Source: Anisus vortex | Taxonomy: Eukaryota; Mollusca; Gastropoda; Planorbidae | Length of the DNA stretch: 64,000 nt | Assembly (NCBI GenBank): GCA_949126835.1 | Contig: OX421494.1 | Span: 56,982,358-57,046,357 of the forward strand | Direction of reading: 5' to 3' | Shown here: positions 47,183 to 60,500 of the stretch, in pieces | How positions within the stretch are numbered: position 1 is the first letter of the stretch | Layout: every line of letters starts with the position of its first letter | Made by a program: the position numbers and the translations under genes | The notes under the pieces: model-generated | Database searches by the model: none | What the model was told of the DNA's origin: nothing | Seen by the model: only the letters and a program-made list of their open reading frames with translations

Positions 47183-47334
47183 CTACTGTCACAGTCCTCT
47201 CCATAGACAAGCCAGAAACCAGGTAGGCCTACGGTCTCATGGTACCACCGTGCGGATAAAGCTTAGATGGGCCCAAAAACTGAAATAGAGTCTAGACGGT
47301 CAACTTTATCAAAGACACGGCACTGACTGTAGAG

Positions 47335-47480
47335 GCCGATCGAAATTCGGTTTCAGTTTCGGCGCCGAAAATAGGCATATTAACGCCTCTTTCGGTGTGG
47401 TTTCGGTCGAAGCCAAAAAAGGTAGATTTGGGTTTCGGCCAAAAGTCTATTTATTATAACTTTTGGTATTTAATGGTTTC
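47335..47480. mobile_element. Possible hAT-like element fragment
   Basis: The start tagaggccgatcgaaattcg and many ttcggtt/ggccgaa repeats resemble hAT element termini with subterminal repeats. The opposite end was not found. Confidence 0.35.
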
Positions 47481-48018
47481 TTTTTCGGTCGAGTTTTGAA
47501 ACATACAAACAGTTTGGACTGCGAGTGGATCGTCAAGTAAAATTAAACGTCTTCTCGGCAACGTTTGTTTTTAGACTTCAAAATTTTATTTCCTCCATAA
47601 GTGGAGAATATTGAAATAATAATGTTGATTGTTGAAAGGACTGATTCTGGTATAAAGCTAGGCCAAATTTACAACATTGATCTTCTTCGAAAGAAAGAAG
47701 AGTTTTTTTGTCGTCAGTGCAATGGACAAATATGTTTTTAAACATTGCTATAAATTGGGATAAGCATGTCAATCTAGCGTCGACTCGCAATCATAAATCA
47801 GAAAAGTAATGTTTGCAATTATTACTGCTAGTAAGAAAACACGACGAGCTGTGTTGGGCCGAGATTGTCTATAAAGTGACGTTTATTGGCTCTTTCCCGC
47901 CCTCTCGTGTTCACCTGGTCATGTGGTCCGACTAATACACACAAAATAATGACGTCACGAAAAACTGATACACTAAGCTTACTTCACTCAATATCTCGAC
48001 TTGTTAAGTACCCTATGA

Positions 48019-48172
48019 CCTTATAAGTTTTACAGACTTTCCTTCTAGATAGAAGTTTATTAACGTCTGCTAGGCCCAAAACTCCTGCAGGGCGGCAGGG
48101 ATCGGTCGGCGGCAGGGATAGAACCCGCGACTTGTCGGTTGACAGTCCGGTGAACTAACCGCAGGACCAGTT
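48019..48172 (-). mobile_element. SINE-2 copy
   Basis: The minus-strand copy contains the 17-bp-spaced pair (ggcagggatcggtcggcggc, then agggat). The head aggaccagtt abuts the acaaacat array. Confidence 0.85.
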
Positions 48173-48220
48173 ATAACGTTTAGTAAAGAACAACAAGAGA
48201 CACAGAGGAAACAAAAACAC

Positions 48221-48538
48221 ACAAACATACAAACATACAAACATACAAACATACAAACACACAAACATACAAACATACAAACATACAAACACACAAACAT
48301 ACAAACATACAAACATACAAACATACAAACATACAAACATACAAACATACAAACATACAAACATACAAACATACAAACATACAAACATACAAACATACAA
48401 ACATACAAACATACAAACACACAAACATACAAACATACAAACATACAAACATACAAACATACAAACACACAAACATACAAAAATACAAACATACAAACAC
48501 ACAAACACACAAAATACAAACATACAAACACACAAAAC
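48221..48538. repeat. (ACAAACAT)n 8-bp array
   Basis: About 39 units of acaaacat/acaaacac are present. The minus-strand Met/Cys/Val reading frames are artefacts. Confidence 0.95.
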
Positions 48539-48598
48539 AATTGATTAGGCTCTTAATAGAGTTAATTACGTAGCCCTCCTATTTCTTGGGAAGGCGAT

Positions 48599-48980
48599 GT
48601 TCTCTTACGGGACATTCTCATTGAACATTGTTCTCAATGTTCTCTTACGGGACATTCTCATTGAACATTGTTCTCAATGTTCTCTTACGGGACATTCTCA
48701 TTGAACATTGTTCTCAATGTTCTCTTACGGGACATTCTCATTGAACATTGTTCTCAATGTTCTCTTACGGGACATTCTCATTGAACATTGTTCTCAATGT
48801 TCTCTTACGGGACATTCTCATTGAACATTGTTCTTAATGTTCTCTTACGGGACATTCTCATTGAACATTGTTCTCAATGTTCTCTTACGGGACATTCTCA
48901 TTGAACATTGTTCTCAATTTTCTCTTACGGGACATTCTCATTGAACATTGTTCTCAATGTTCTCTTACGGGACATTCTCG
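48599..48980. repeat. 40-bp tandem array, about 9.5 copies
   Basis: The unit gttctcttacgggacattct followed by cattgaacattgttctcaat is nearly perfect. Confidence 0.96.
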
Positions 48981-49670
48981 GTGGCGTGGAAAGTGTTGGT
49001 GGGTACCAGGTTTCCTGTGGGTCGTCTCCAACAGGATTCTCATTCTCGGGTAATGATGTGAGGCCTACAAAAGCATACAAGGGGTCCTATAACTCCAGTT
49101 TGGGATCTTCTGTCTTGCCACCTCAACCATAGGGAGAATGCAAACAACTTTTTTGAAAAAGAATCTGCTGTTTCAGATGACAATTGTGGAAAGGTTTATT
49201 ATATATTCACAACAGACAAGAGTAACACAAAAAGAGCATTTGCACTCACGTGACAAAAAGCACGTGTTTTTGTTTTCTTTGTGTAGTGGTGAACAATGGC
49301 AGACGGTATTACTAGCCTATAGGCTTAAGAATGTTTTATTTTTAAATATCATAATTTCAACAAGATGACGTAAAAATATATAAAACACTGTCATGCCGTA
49401 CAAATTAACATTCAAAGCTAAAATGAAAACCATTAAAAATAAATGGAATAGGTTCGTAAGTGCAGAATATTGTCGACTGTCGAAAGTTAGCTTAACTTAC
49501 TATCTAAAAGTAAAGCAAAAGGTAGGCTGTGAAATGTTTCACAATAATAGGCCCCTATAGCCTACATACAAATACAAGGCTATACTTTGGAATAACTGCC
49601 AAATCAATGCTTAGTTTAAGAAATGAATAAAAACACTTTTCTTATTCCATATGATTATTATTATGCTCGA
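48981..49670. other. No recognisable gene
   Basis: This intergenic stretch has two short open frames (48981-49132 and 49138-49368) without motifs or splice support. Confidence 0.45.
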
Positions 49671-49679
49671 AGAAACGCA

Positions 49680-50235
49680 TACACCGGTAAGTTGGAATCC
49701 GGACAAGGAATCAATTGCCCGAACAAACCAATAAAACCAATAACTTAACATCATTTAAAAAACTAATCAAAATGCAGGCGTAGGCTCAATCACGGATAAG
49801 CGTAGGACGCAATAATCTTCTGTATAGAAAGCACTACTGTACCCATGGGCCTCAAAGACTGGCGTAGTGTGTAAACCGCCGATACATTCACATTAAGAAT
49901 ACACCGGCGGGCGAACGCATGTGGGACAGCCCCCGCAGCGGGTCCGAGGTTCATTGCACTGCCGAGAGCTTAGGCCACCGAATCTCGGTGGGGAGGTAGC
50001 AATGGACGCTGCAACCCCGTCTCGAAAACCACCCGGTGCCTGGATGCCTGTGCCTATAGTAAAGGATTTGTGCTACCGGTGACAAAGCAGGAATACGAGC
50101 GAGCCACCACGATAATGATCCTTAGGGAACCGCAGTGAACGGTCGCTGGCCAGCGGAATCCTTCCCTGTTACACGCCAATGTAAGAGACTTTCAATTCTG
50201 TATAGAAAGAGCGTCTGTAATAGGCCTATATAAGA
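49680..50235 (+). pseudogene. LINE 3' tail split by a GC-rich insertion
   Basis: LINE tail sequence (ggaatcaattgcccgaacaa, then ggataagcgtaggacgcaat and cttctgtatagaaag) resembles 17985-18212. It is interrupted at 49832-50195 and resumes with agagcgtctgtaa. Confidence 0.6.
49832..50195 (+). mobile_element. 364-bp GC-rich insertion with 14-bp target duplication, unknown family
   Basis: The insert is flanked by ttctgtatagaaag at 49818-49831 and 50196-50209. It is much richer in GC than its surroundings (for example ccggcgggcgaacgcatgtg and cggtcgctggccagcggaat). It has no long ORF, no poly(A) tail and no terminal inverted repeat. The 14-bp duplication fits LINE-style target-primed insertion of an RNA copy. 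I do not recognise the source. Confidence 0.7.
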
Positions 50236-50849
50236 AAAGATTAATAATTATTATTTTTATTTGAGAAAAGAAAATTGCGAAAAATTAAAATCAAGTAAAT
50301 ATGTTTTGAACTGCTAAAGCTGGAATAAGTCTTGGGTCGGAGAAATATAGCAACAAGAGACGCTAACTTGATTGTGAGTATGAGACTTTCAAAATTTGTT
50401 TTATTTAACTTAATCTTTTAGAATTTTGGGAGTGTTTATATAAAATTTTAACGTGATATGTTTACGACATCTAGATTATCTAAAATTTGAATATACTAAT
50501 TACTTAGTTATCCCTACTTAGGTAAAATATGTAAAATAGCATGTCTCGACTTGAAAATTTGAAATGAGTTAACAATTAACTCTTTAACTTATAAATCTAG
50601 TCTAGATCTAGTTGTATAGCGTATTGGATTTACTAACCGTCGATGAAATAAAGTGTAATGCCAATTATCGTCGAACTCATTCTTGATCTAAATACGGCTT
50701 TTGATTATTGACTTGTCTTTCAAACTTATAATTAGACCTATAGATCATTTGAGGAGTAAAGAAAATAATTGGCCTAAATTAATAGTTAATAGATCTATTC
50801 TATTCTAGGCCTAAATGAAAAAAATTAACAGAATAGGCCTAACTGAGAA

Positions 50850-51240
50850 TATCTGAAAGATTTAAATAGGCATATAGTAATAGGGCCTGATATTTAATCA
50901 GCCTATTGGATTTGGGTAGGCCTACACTACAAGCTGAGTAGTAGTGCCAACTCTGGAGTTCACAGAGTATAGGCTAGGCCTATTTGTTTTGGTATTAAAA
51001 AAATAAGAAGCTCCAACACTGCATTTTGTGTTCAGGATATAAACACTGTAATAAGATTATAAAATTATTTGTTAATTTTTTTTAAACAATGCAATATTTT
51101 CTTTCATTTTTATGATAACTGGCATATCAGTATTTGAGGAAGTGCTTTTAAATTCTTGGAGAGCAAATCGAATTGAATAAATTTACATCATTTCAAGAAA
51201 ATGAAATAGAATCCAATATCCATGACATATTAACTATTTG
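50850..51240 (+). repeat. Dispersed/duplicated 0.4-kb segment, copy B
   Basis: This aligns with 43660-44055 in direct orientation, about 7.2 kb away, and ends some 320 bp before the LRRC45 start codon. Confidence 0.75.
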
Positions 51241-51561
51241 TATTAGTATTATGAACTTAACTGTGTATTCAAAAGTTTGATATTTTTATAATTATTATTT
51301 TGTTTTTTCTAAATATTTGTACATTCATAATTTTTTGAGACTTTGTGAAAAACTAGAATGCCTCTTATGAAGAAAGAGATCTTACAGTCTTAAAACACCA
51401 AGCTAATGATATAAAAGAATTTTTTTTAAAAATTCTTTTATAATCCTTGTTTTTACATTCTTTTACAACTAAACAATCATCTTGTAATAAATGTAAAAAA
51501 AAAATCTATTGTAATTCATAAGGCACTTAACAAAACTCTTCTGTTACTTCTGCAGTCTAAG

Positions 51562-54500
51562 ATGATGGAAAGTTTCCGACATATTTATATAAGACTGTGT
51601 AAAGACCATCACATTGATCCCCAGGACTGTGTGCTAGAGAAACTTAAAAGGTATTTGAAATAAGCGTACGGTACATATTGACTTGTACAGTACATATTGA
51701 CTTGTACAGTACATATTGACTTGTACAGTACATATTGACTTGTACAGTACATATTGACTTGTACAGTACATATTGACTTGTACAGTACATATTGACTTGT
51801 ACAGTACATATTGACTTGTACAGTACATATTGACTTTGTACAGTACATATTGACTTGTACAGTACATATTGACTTGTACAGTACATATTGACTTGTACAG
51901 TACATATTGACTTGTACAGTACATATTGACTTGTACAGTACATATTGACTTGTACGGTACATATTGACTTGTACAGTACATATTGACTTGTACGGTACAT
52001 ATTGACTTGTACGGTACATATTGACTTGTATGGTACATATTGACTTGTACGGTACATATTGACTTGTAAAGTACATATTGACTTGTAGACTACACATTTT
52101 TTTCTAGTAGTGAAGCAGAACAAAATATTATATATTTTTTACGTAGGAAATACTTAATTTTTTTATATTCATGTATTTACCTCACAAAGCTTATATAAAT
52201 TACCATGCAATTGATTTCCAGCATAGATGTTGGGTCCAAGAGTAAAGCAATACTTGACCTTTCCACAAATAGTCTCACGCCAAAAACTTGTTGTGTTCTT
52301 GGGAAAGTCCTAGCATCTGACAGGACATTTGTAGAAATCAAATTCGCTGACTGCATGCTTGCTGAAGATGGTACAACTTTAGAAATATTTATTCTAATTG
52401 ATTCTATCTTTACTTTTTAAAAATGTTTTTTATTATCTTTAAAATATTCATTGAATAAGGTACTGGTGACTTTTGCTTAAATTAGTTTCAAAAGTTTTCT
52501 TTTTAGATCGACTAAATTATTTTAAAAAATAGTTAATGAAAATGTTTTTCTCTAAGGAAATTAAAGCTTATACTATTCTATTGTAAATAATGCTTGCGAC
52601 ACAAAGTATTATTAAATATTCTCAAAACTAAATAACTTTATTTTTAAACTAATGTTTACTTTTAGTGCTAGTAATGTATTTTTATAAAAAAGAATTTCTT
52701 ACATCTCTAATTTTCTACTATTACTTAGGCATCAAGGGACTTGCACAAGGACTGGCATATAATACATTTTGTAAAAAACTTGATCTAAAGGTACAAACAT
52801 ATTCTCTTCTAGTGGGTTCATATTTCAAGTATTAAAGTATTAATATATTTATGAGTATATTCAAAGTATTAAAGTATTAATATATTTATTAGTATATTCA
52901 AAGTATTAAAGTATTAATATATTTATTAGTATATTCAAAGTATTAAAGTATTAATATATTTATTAGTATATTCAAAGTATTAAAGTATTAATATATTTAT
53001 TAGTATATTCAAAGTATTAAAGTATTAATATATTTATTAGTATATTCAAAGTATTAAAGTATTAATATATTTATTAGTATATTTCAAAGTATTAAAGTAT
53101 TAATATATTTATTAGTATATTCAAAGTATTAAAGTATTAATATATTTATTAGTATATTCAAAGTATTAAAGTATTAATATATTTATTAGTATATTTCAAA
53201 GTATTAAAGTATTAATATATTTATTAGTATATTCAAAGTATTAAAGTATTAATATATTTATTAGTATATTCAAAGTATTAAAGTATTAATATATTTATTA
53301 GTATATTTCAAGTATGGAAAAACAACAGCAACAAAAGCAGTCAAATGTAAATTATAGAAGAAACAATTTACACAATTTAGAAAATAAGCTGAGAAACAGT
53401 TAGTTGAAATTGTTGTTATCAAATTTTAGGGAAACAACATTCATGCAGCAGGAACAGAGGCAATAGGGAAAATGCTGCGTCAGAACAAATCATTAGTCAG
53501 GTAAGAGTCTATTCTGCATCAGAACCAATCATTAGTCAGGTAAGAGTAATGAAAGAACTGCTATAAAGTATTGTAATCTTGTTGTTTGTCTGTGATGAAT
53601 TTTTTAATCTGTAAAATCAAAATAATACAAGTCACGTTAATATGAAAAAGAAAATATTAAAAATAAAGAGAATCCATTCTATACAATAGTTAGCTTGCCT
53701 TATAAACCATATAAAAACACTAATTGAATAGAAATACAGTCGAATCCACTTATCTCGACCTCGGTTAGCTCGCCAACTCTATTAAGTCGAAGTTTCTTAG
53801 TAGAACCACCAAATTCTCTCTTTGTCTTAGCATTTTCTCATCAGTTATCTCGATTCTTTTATGTCGCCGAACCCTAATATCTCGAGCACAAAAGAGGGAC
53901 AAATTTGCCACTTAACGTTGGTTATCTCAATCCCCAGCTTTTGAAAATGTTAGTTATCAACTTAAACTCCGCAAGTCTCTCGCCTCTCTCTTCGCTTTGT
54001 CAGCCAGCGTTGTGGTTGGAACCAAAGTAGGCCTATGCGTTACAAAATGATTTCTCGCGTTCTCTGTGTTAGGCCTATTAGTAAATAAAAAGCTGTTGAT
54101 GATTTAAAAAAACTTAATTGTAGACTAGTCTAGTCCTATTGTAGTATTGTAGTATAATTTTTTACGCCACTAAATGACCAACCTACATTAGATAATAAAA
54201 AATACTAGACTTGACACCGTTCGTTAAAAAATTGCAAGCAGCGGTCGTACCTAACTAAAAGGAAATTTCAATCAACTCAATATTGCAAAGTAGCAAGGCC
54301 TAGAATTAGGCTAGACTATACCTATTATCTTGTCGGGCTTCAATTCTGGCCGATAAATTGTCAAATGTAGGCCTATAATTATTATATCTAGTTAGGAAAA
54401 CCTCGAAAAACACGTGCATGTACATTCTCATTTATTAATGCACATCATGTAGGCCTACATAAAGAAATTTCAAGCACATGTTAAAATTTTGCCGCCATAT

Positions 54501-57500
54501 TGGTTTTCATTTATGTTGATCATCGGTTATCTCAACGCTTTTTGGCTGCAAAATTGGCCGGCGACATAACCGGATTCGACTGTACTGGTAAACTCATTGC
54601 AAACTATTACTGGCTATTAACTTATTTATATTTTGTAATAGACAATCTGAATCTATAAAGTGTATAGTTTATTATTAAACAAATCAAATACACTGTCCTT
54701 CATTCTGGAATAATCTACAATGTGGTGTAAAATTAAAAGGGGCGTAAGTCCTTTTTAAATAATTATCTCCCTTGGCTTATGCAATACTAATATTATAAAA
54801 TATACTTATTGGGTAACACAGTTTCAGATGTAAACTATAACTATATTGACATGAACTTGGAACTAGTCTACATGTCCTTATTATTTCAGCATTAAAAAGA
54901 TGTTTTTATCATTAACTGAAATAACTGATAAAAAATATATTTATATTCATAAGGGTCTATTAATACCTGCCAGGTTGTTGGGTAGATTAATACCTGCCAG
55001 GTTGTTGGGTAGATTAATACCTGCCAGGTTGTTGGGTAGATTAATACCTGCCAGGTTGTTGGGTAGATTAATACCTGCCAGGTTGTTGGGTCTATTAATA
55101 CCTGCCAGGTTGTTGGGTAGATTAATACCTGACAGGTTGTTGGGTAGATTAATACCTGACAGGTTGTTGGGTTGATTAATACCTGACAGGTTGTTGGGTC
55201 TATTAATACCTGCCAGGTTGTTGGGTAGATTAATACCTGCCAGGTTGTTGGGTAGATTAATACCTGACAGGCTGTTGGGTAGATTAATACCTGACAGGTT
55301 GTTGGGTAGATTAATACCTGCCAGGTTGTTGGGTAGATTAATACCTGACAGGTTGTTGGGTAGATTAATACCTGACAGGTTGTTGGGTAGATTAATACCT
55401 GCCAGGTTGTTGGGTCTATTAATACCTGACAGGTTGTTGGGTAGATTAATACCTGACAGGTTGTTGGGTAGATTAATACCTGACAGGTTGTTGGGTAGAT
55501 TAATACCTGACAGGTTGTTGGGTAGATTAATACCTGACAGGTTGTTGGGTAGATTAATACCTGCCAGGTTGTTGGGTAGATTAATACCTGCCAGGTTGTT
55601 GGGTAGATTAATACCTGACAGGTTGTTGGGTAGATTAATACCTGACAGGTTGTTGGGTAGATTAATACCTGCCAGGTTGTTGGGTCTATTAATACCTGAC
55701 AGTTTGTTGGGTAGATTAATACCTGACAGGTTGTTGGGTAAATTAATACCTGACAGGTTGTTGGGTAGATTAATACCTGACAGGTTGTTGGGTAGATTAA
55801 TACCTGACAGGTTGTTGGGTAGATTAATACCTGACAGGTTGTTGGGTAGATAAATACCTGACAGGTTGTTGGGTAGATTAATACCTGACAGGTTGTTGGG
55901 TAGATTAATACCTGACAGGTTGTTGGGTAGATTAATACCTGACAGGTTGTTGGGTAGATTAATACCTGACAGGTTGTTGGGTAGATTAATACCTGCCAGG
56001 TTGTTGGGTAGATTAATACCTGCCAGGTTGTTGGGTAGATTAATACCTGACAGGTTGTTGGGTAGATTAATACCTGCCAGGTTGTTGGGTAGATTAATAC
56101 CTGACAGGTTGTTGGGTAGATTAATACCTGTCAGGTTGTTGGGTAGATTAATACCTGCCAGGTTGTTGGGTAGATTAATATCTGACAGGTTGTTGGGTAG
56201 ATTAATACCTGCCAGGTTGTTGGGTAGATAAATACCTGACAGGTTGTTGGGTAGATTAATACCTGCCAGGTTGTTGGGCAGATTAATACCTGCCAGGTTG
56301 TTGGGTAGATTAATACCTGCCAGGTTGTTGGGTAGATTAATACCTGCCAGGATGTTGGGTAGATTAATGCCTGACAGGTTGTTGGGTAGATTAATACCTG
56401 ACAGGTTGTTGGGTAGATTAATACCTGACAGGTTGTTGGGTAGATTAATACCTGACAGGTTGTTGGGTAGATTAATACCTGACAGGTTGTTGGGTAGATT
56501 AATACCTGACAGGTTGTTGGGTAGATTAATACCTGACAGGTTGTTGGGTCTATTAATACCTGACAGGTTGTTGGGTAGATTAATACCTGACAGGTTGTTG
56601 GGTAGATTAATACCTGCCAGGTTGTTGGGTAGATTAATACCTTACAGGTTGTTGGGTAGATTAATACCTGACAGGTTGTTGGGTAGATTAATACCTGACA
56701 GGTTGCTGGGTAGATTAATACCTGACAGGTTGTTGGGTCTATTAATACCTGACAGGTTGTTGGGTAGATGTTGGAAGAACTTCCAAGTCTGAAAGGAATA
56801 CACCTCTAGTTTTGAATTCCAAACTATCAGAATTGAAATTGATTGCCCACTCCTTGTTTTCTGTTTGTTTGTAGTTGATTAGTAATTTTCCAAATGTTTG
56901 TCTGTTAGTCTGTGTTTGGAGTGGAATGGAATGGGTATGCTGGACAATTCATTTGCTGTTTTTTGCGAGGGCTTGGGGTCGAACACCTCTTTGAGAGCCA
57001 TCGACTTGAGGAATAACCAAATAAGCCATGACAGTGTCGCAGAGTTGGCGGTGGCGCTGAAGAGAAATGTTCATCTGCGAGCCTTGGGTCAGTATTAGAC
57101 TTTAGTTCATAATATGTTTGTAACTTCAAATTCACTTTTATACACACTAAGATGGAATTCATCAACAAATTCAGTTTTGCTATTTCAAAGATGCCATGTG
57201 ACTTCACATTAAGTTTTGTTATTACAAAGATGACATGTGGCTACATATTGTTTTTCACACCTATAGATGACCTCTGACCTTAACATTTAATATGCATATT
57301 CCATATTTTGTTTTTTTGCAGATCTAAGGTGGAACAACTGTGGACTTTTAGGTGGCAGAGCTTTACTGGAGATGCTCCAGAGCAATAAGACTATAAGCCG
57401 GCTGGAACTGGCTGGCAACAATGTGCCCACAGATATATTGAAATCTATAGGTCAGTGAAAACAATCATTAAGGTAACATTTCCTTTTCACTTCTGATGAT

Positions 57501-60500
57501 TTCCATATCCTGTGCCAAATTACAACCATATTTACAGGTATAAGGATACATGTGTAAAAAAATAACAATTTCTTCCCATTCAACAAATTACATATTTATA
57601 TAGCGCTATTCATAACATTCATTTAAGTAACACAGGTATTAAATAGATTCCTGCCAACTGTCCATGTTTTGTTCAGATTTTTATAAATTAGAATCATTAA
57701 AAAAAACTTTTTTAGTTTAAAAACGTTTGTTGTTAAGACAAAATTACAGTTTTTTATATTTTTATAGCCTGTAAAAGTTAATTGATATATTACCTATTTA
57801 CTGCAAGGACTAATTTTTGTAATAAAATCCTGAAACATACACGGTATGGGACTTATTAAACACATTGAAATTTTGAAGAGATTTAAATCTGAAATATTCG
57901 TAGCTTTGTAACTATTTAGAATCTTATCAACTGCACTGGGCTAAACAAATCAAATGCAGGAAGCTAACTCTACTTAAAATGGCAGTTACTACAGTTAACT
58001 CACTCCCACTGCAGCTCTTACACACATGCATATCAAATCATGATCTACACAACTTGTGTATTACACATGGACATCACAATAAGTACATCAAATTTCTCCA
58101 GTACAACACGGACATCACAATAAGTACATCAAAATTCTCCAGTACAACACGGACATCACAATAAGTACATCAAAATTCTCCAGTACAACACGGACATCAC
58201 AATAAGTACATCAAAATTCTCCAGTACAACACGGACATCACAATAAGTACATCAAAATTCTCTAGTACAACACGGACATCATTTTCATTGTGATGTCCAC
58301 CTCTTTGTGCAGCAATATGTGAATACTCTAGCCTGACAATTTTCCACTTTTCTACTTTATTGTTGGAAATGTTGTTTGTTTACATATTATTCTCTAACAT
58401 TACATTTGTTAGGGGCATGGTAGCTGGCTTACTGAAGGTCCTGGGTTCGAATCCTGGTGAAGTCTAGGATTTGTACCCGGCCATGGAGGCTATCCCTGAG
58501 TTCACCCAGCTCTGATGGGTACCTGACTTAAGTTAGAGTAAAGTAAAGGCACCGGGGCATTTTACTGGCCACACAATCCCCTAGTATGCCCTGGCCACAG
58601 AAACTGGTGAACGCTGCTTCACTGGCCCTATGACTATGGATCAGTTTGGTCTGATTGGATTACTTTTACTTACATTTGTTAAGGCTTCAAACAATGACAG
58701 CTGACTTATAATCTAGAATCTATCCTGATGTTTACAATAGAAACAATGACAGTTGACATATAATCTATCCTGGTGTTTACAATAGAAACAATGACAGTTG
58801 ACATAATCAATCCTGATGTTTACAATAGAAACAATGACAGTTGACCTAATCTATCCTGATGTTTACAATAGAAACAATGACAGTTGACATATAATCTATC
58901 CTGATGTTTACAATAGAAACAATGACAGTTGACATAATCAATCCTGATGTTTACAATAGAAACAATGACAGTTGACCTAATCTATCCAGGTGTTTACAAT
59001 AGAAACAATGACAGTTGGCCTAATCTATCCTGATGTTTACAATAGAAACAATGACAGTTGACCTAATCTATCCTGATGTTTACAATAGAAACAATGACAG
59101 TTGACATGTAATCTATCCTGATGTTTACAATAGAAACAATGACAGTTGACCTAATATATCCTGGTGTTTACAATAGAAACAATGACAGTTGACCTAATCT
59201 ATCCTGATGTTTACAATAGAAACAATGACAGTTGACACATAATCTAGAATCTATCCTGATGTTTACAATAGAAACAATGACAGCTGACATATAATCTAGA
59301 ATCTATCCTGATGTTTACAATATTACAATAGAAACAATGACAGTTGATATATAATCTAGAATCTATCCTGATGTTTACAATAGAAACAATGACAGTTGAC
59401 CTAATCTATCCTGATGTTTACAATAGAAACAGCTGTTCAGAACAATGCAGACAGACAAGTGTTGCTGGAAGAGAATTTAAAGAGAACTCAGACAATGGCC
59501 AATCATATCAGAAGTTTGGAACAAGACAAAAAATTGCAGGTGAGAATTTTTCTCCTTGTTTTATACTCAAATGTATTTGTCTGCCAAATAGGTCTTTAAT
59601 TTGTGTGGATAAGTTTTGTTATATCGTCTACTTCTGTTATACGATGTTGCTAATGTAAAGCACATTTGAAGATTAACTGTTTCTAAACAATGCTAGACCT
59701 ATATACATTTGTATTTCTTTACCAGCTAATAGTTTGGGAAACTAAGAAAATGTACAAATAGCATAATTAACAAGGAAATAATTTAGAACTAGTAAAGAAA
59801 CTATGAAATGGAATATTTTTTACTGTTAAAACTTGGAATGCAATAAAGTGTTATTGATAAAAGTTTCATTTATGGTTTTGTTTTTGGCTATTTCTTCTCC
59901 TCTGAGAGCCTGAAATGTTAAATTAAAATATTTTCATCATAATAATAGAAGGATTTTACAAAAGCAATTCACTGTGTGGCCAGTCCTTCTAATGACTATA
60001 AAGTCATCAACCAGCATTGGTGCTATCTGTACAATATTACAAGGCGATTTATTCACTATAGTAAATCATGGATGAGACCTTCCATTTATATCACACAAGT
60101 ATAATTATAATTTATAATGTTATTACGGCTAGAGCCCCCATTCAGTTTATGAAAATAATAGTTATAGTGTTGTTATTGTTAGTGTGAGTATCCTTGTATT
60201 CAGCGAAGATCTTGTTATCTCATTCGAAAATTTGTTTATAGTTGTCTAGAGTATTCCTGGTTCTAATAATCCCCTGGCAATTCACATAGCGTAGTTTTAG
60301 AGTTTTCAGTTGATTTTACTTCATGTATAATTATTTTTGTGGCTCATATTATACAGCAAGAACCTCGATGTTGAGTTGTAGTGTAGATTATTAACATAGT
60401 TGTATAAATACTACACATACACACATGTATATAACCTTGAAATATTGACGTTAACCAAGTTGTGTAGAAAGCAACGATAAATTTGGTTTAATTTACAAAA

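Noticed and set aside
48221..48538. Telomere-like or CRISPR-like array
   Set aside because: The acaaacat unit is not a known telomere motif and there are no unique spacers; none of the arrays in the window has repeat-spacer structure.
54900..56792. LIPDRLLGR repeat protein
   Set aside because: It lies within LRRC45 intron 4, is interrupted by TAA codons, and exons 4 and 5 join in phase without it.
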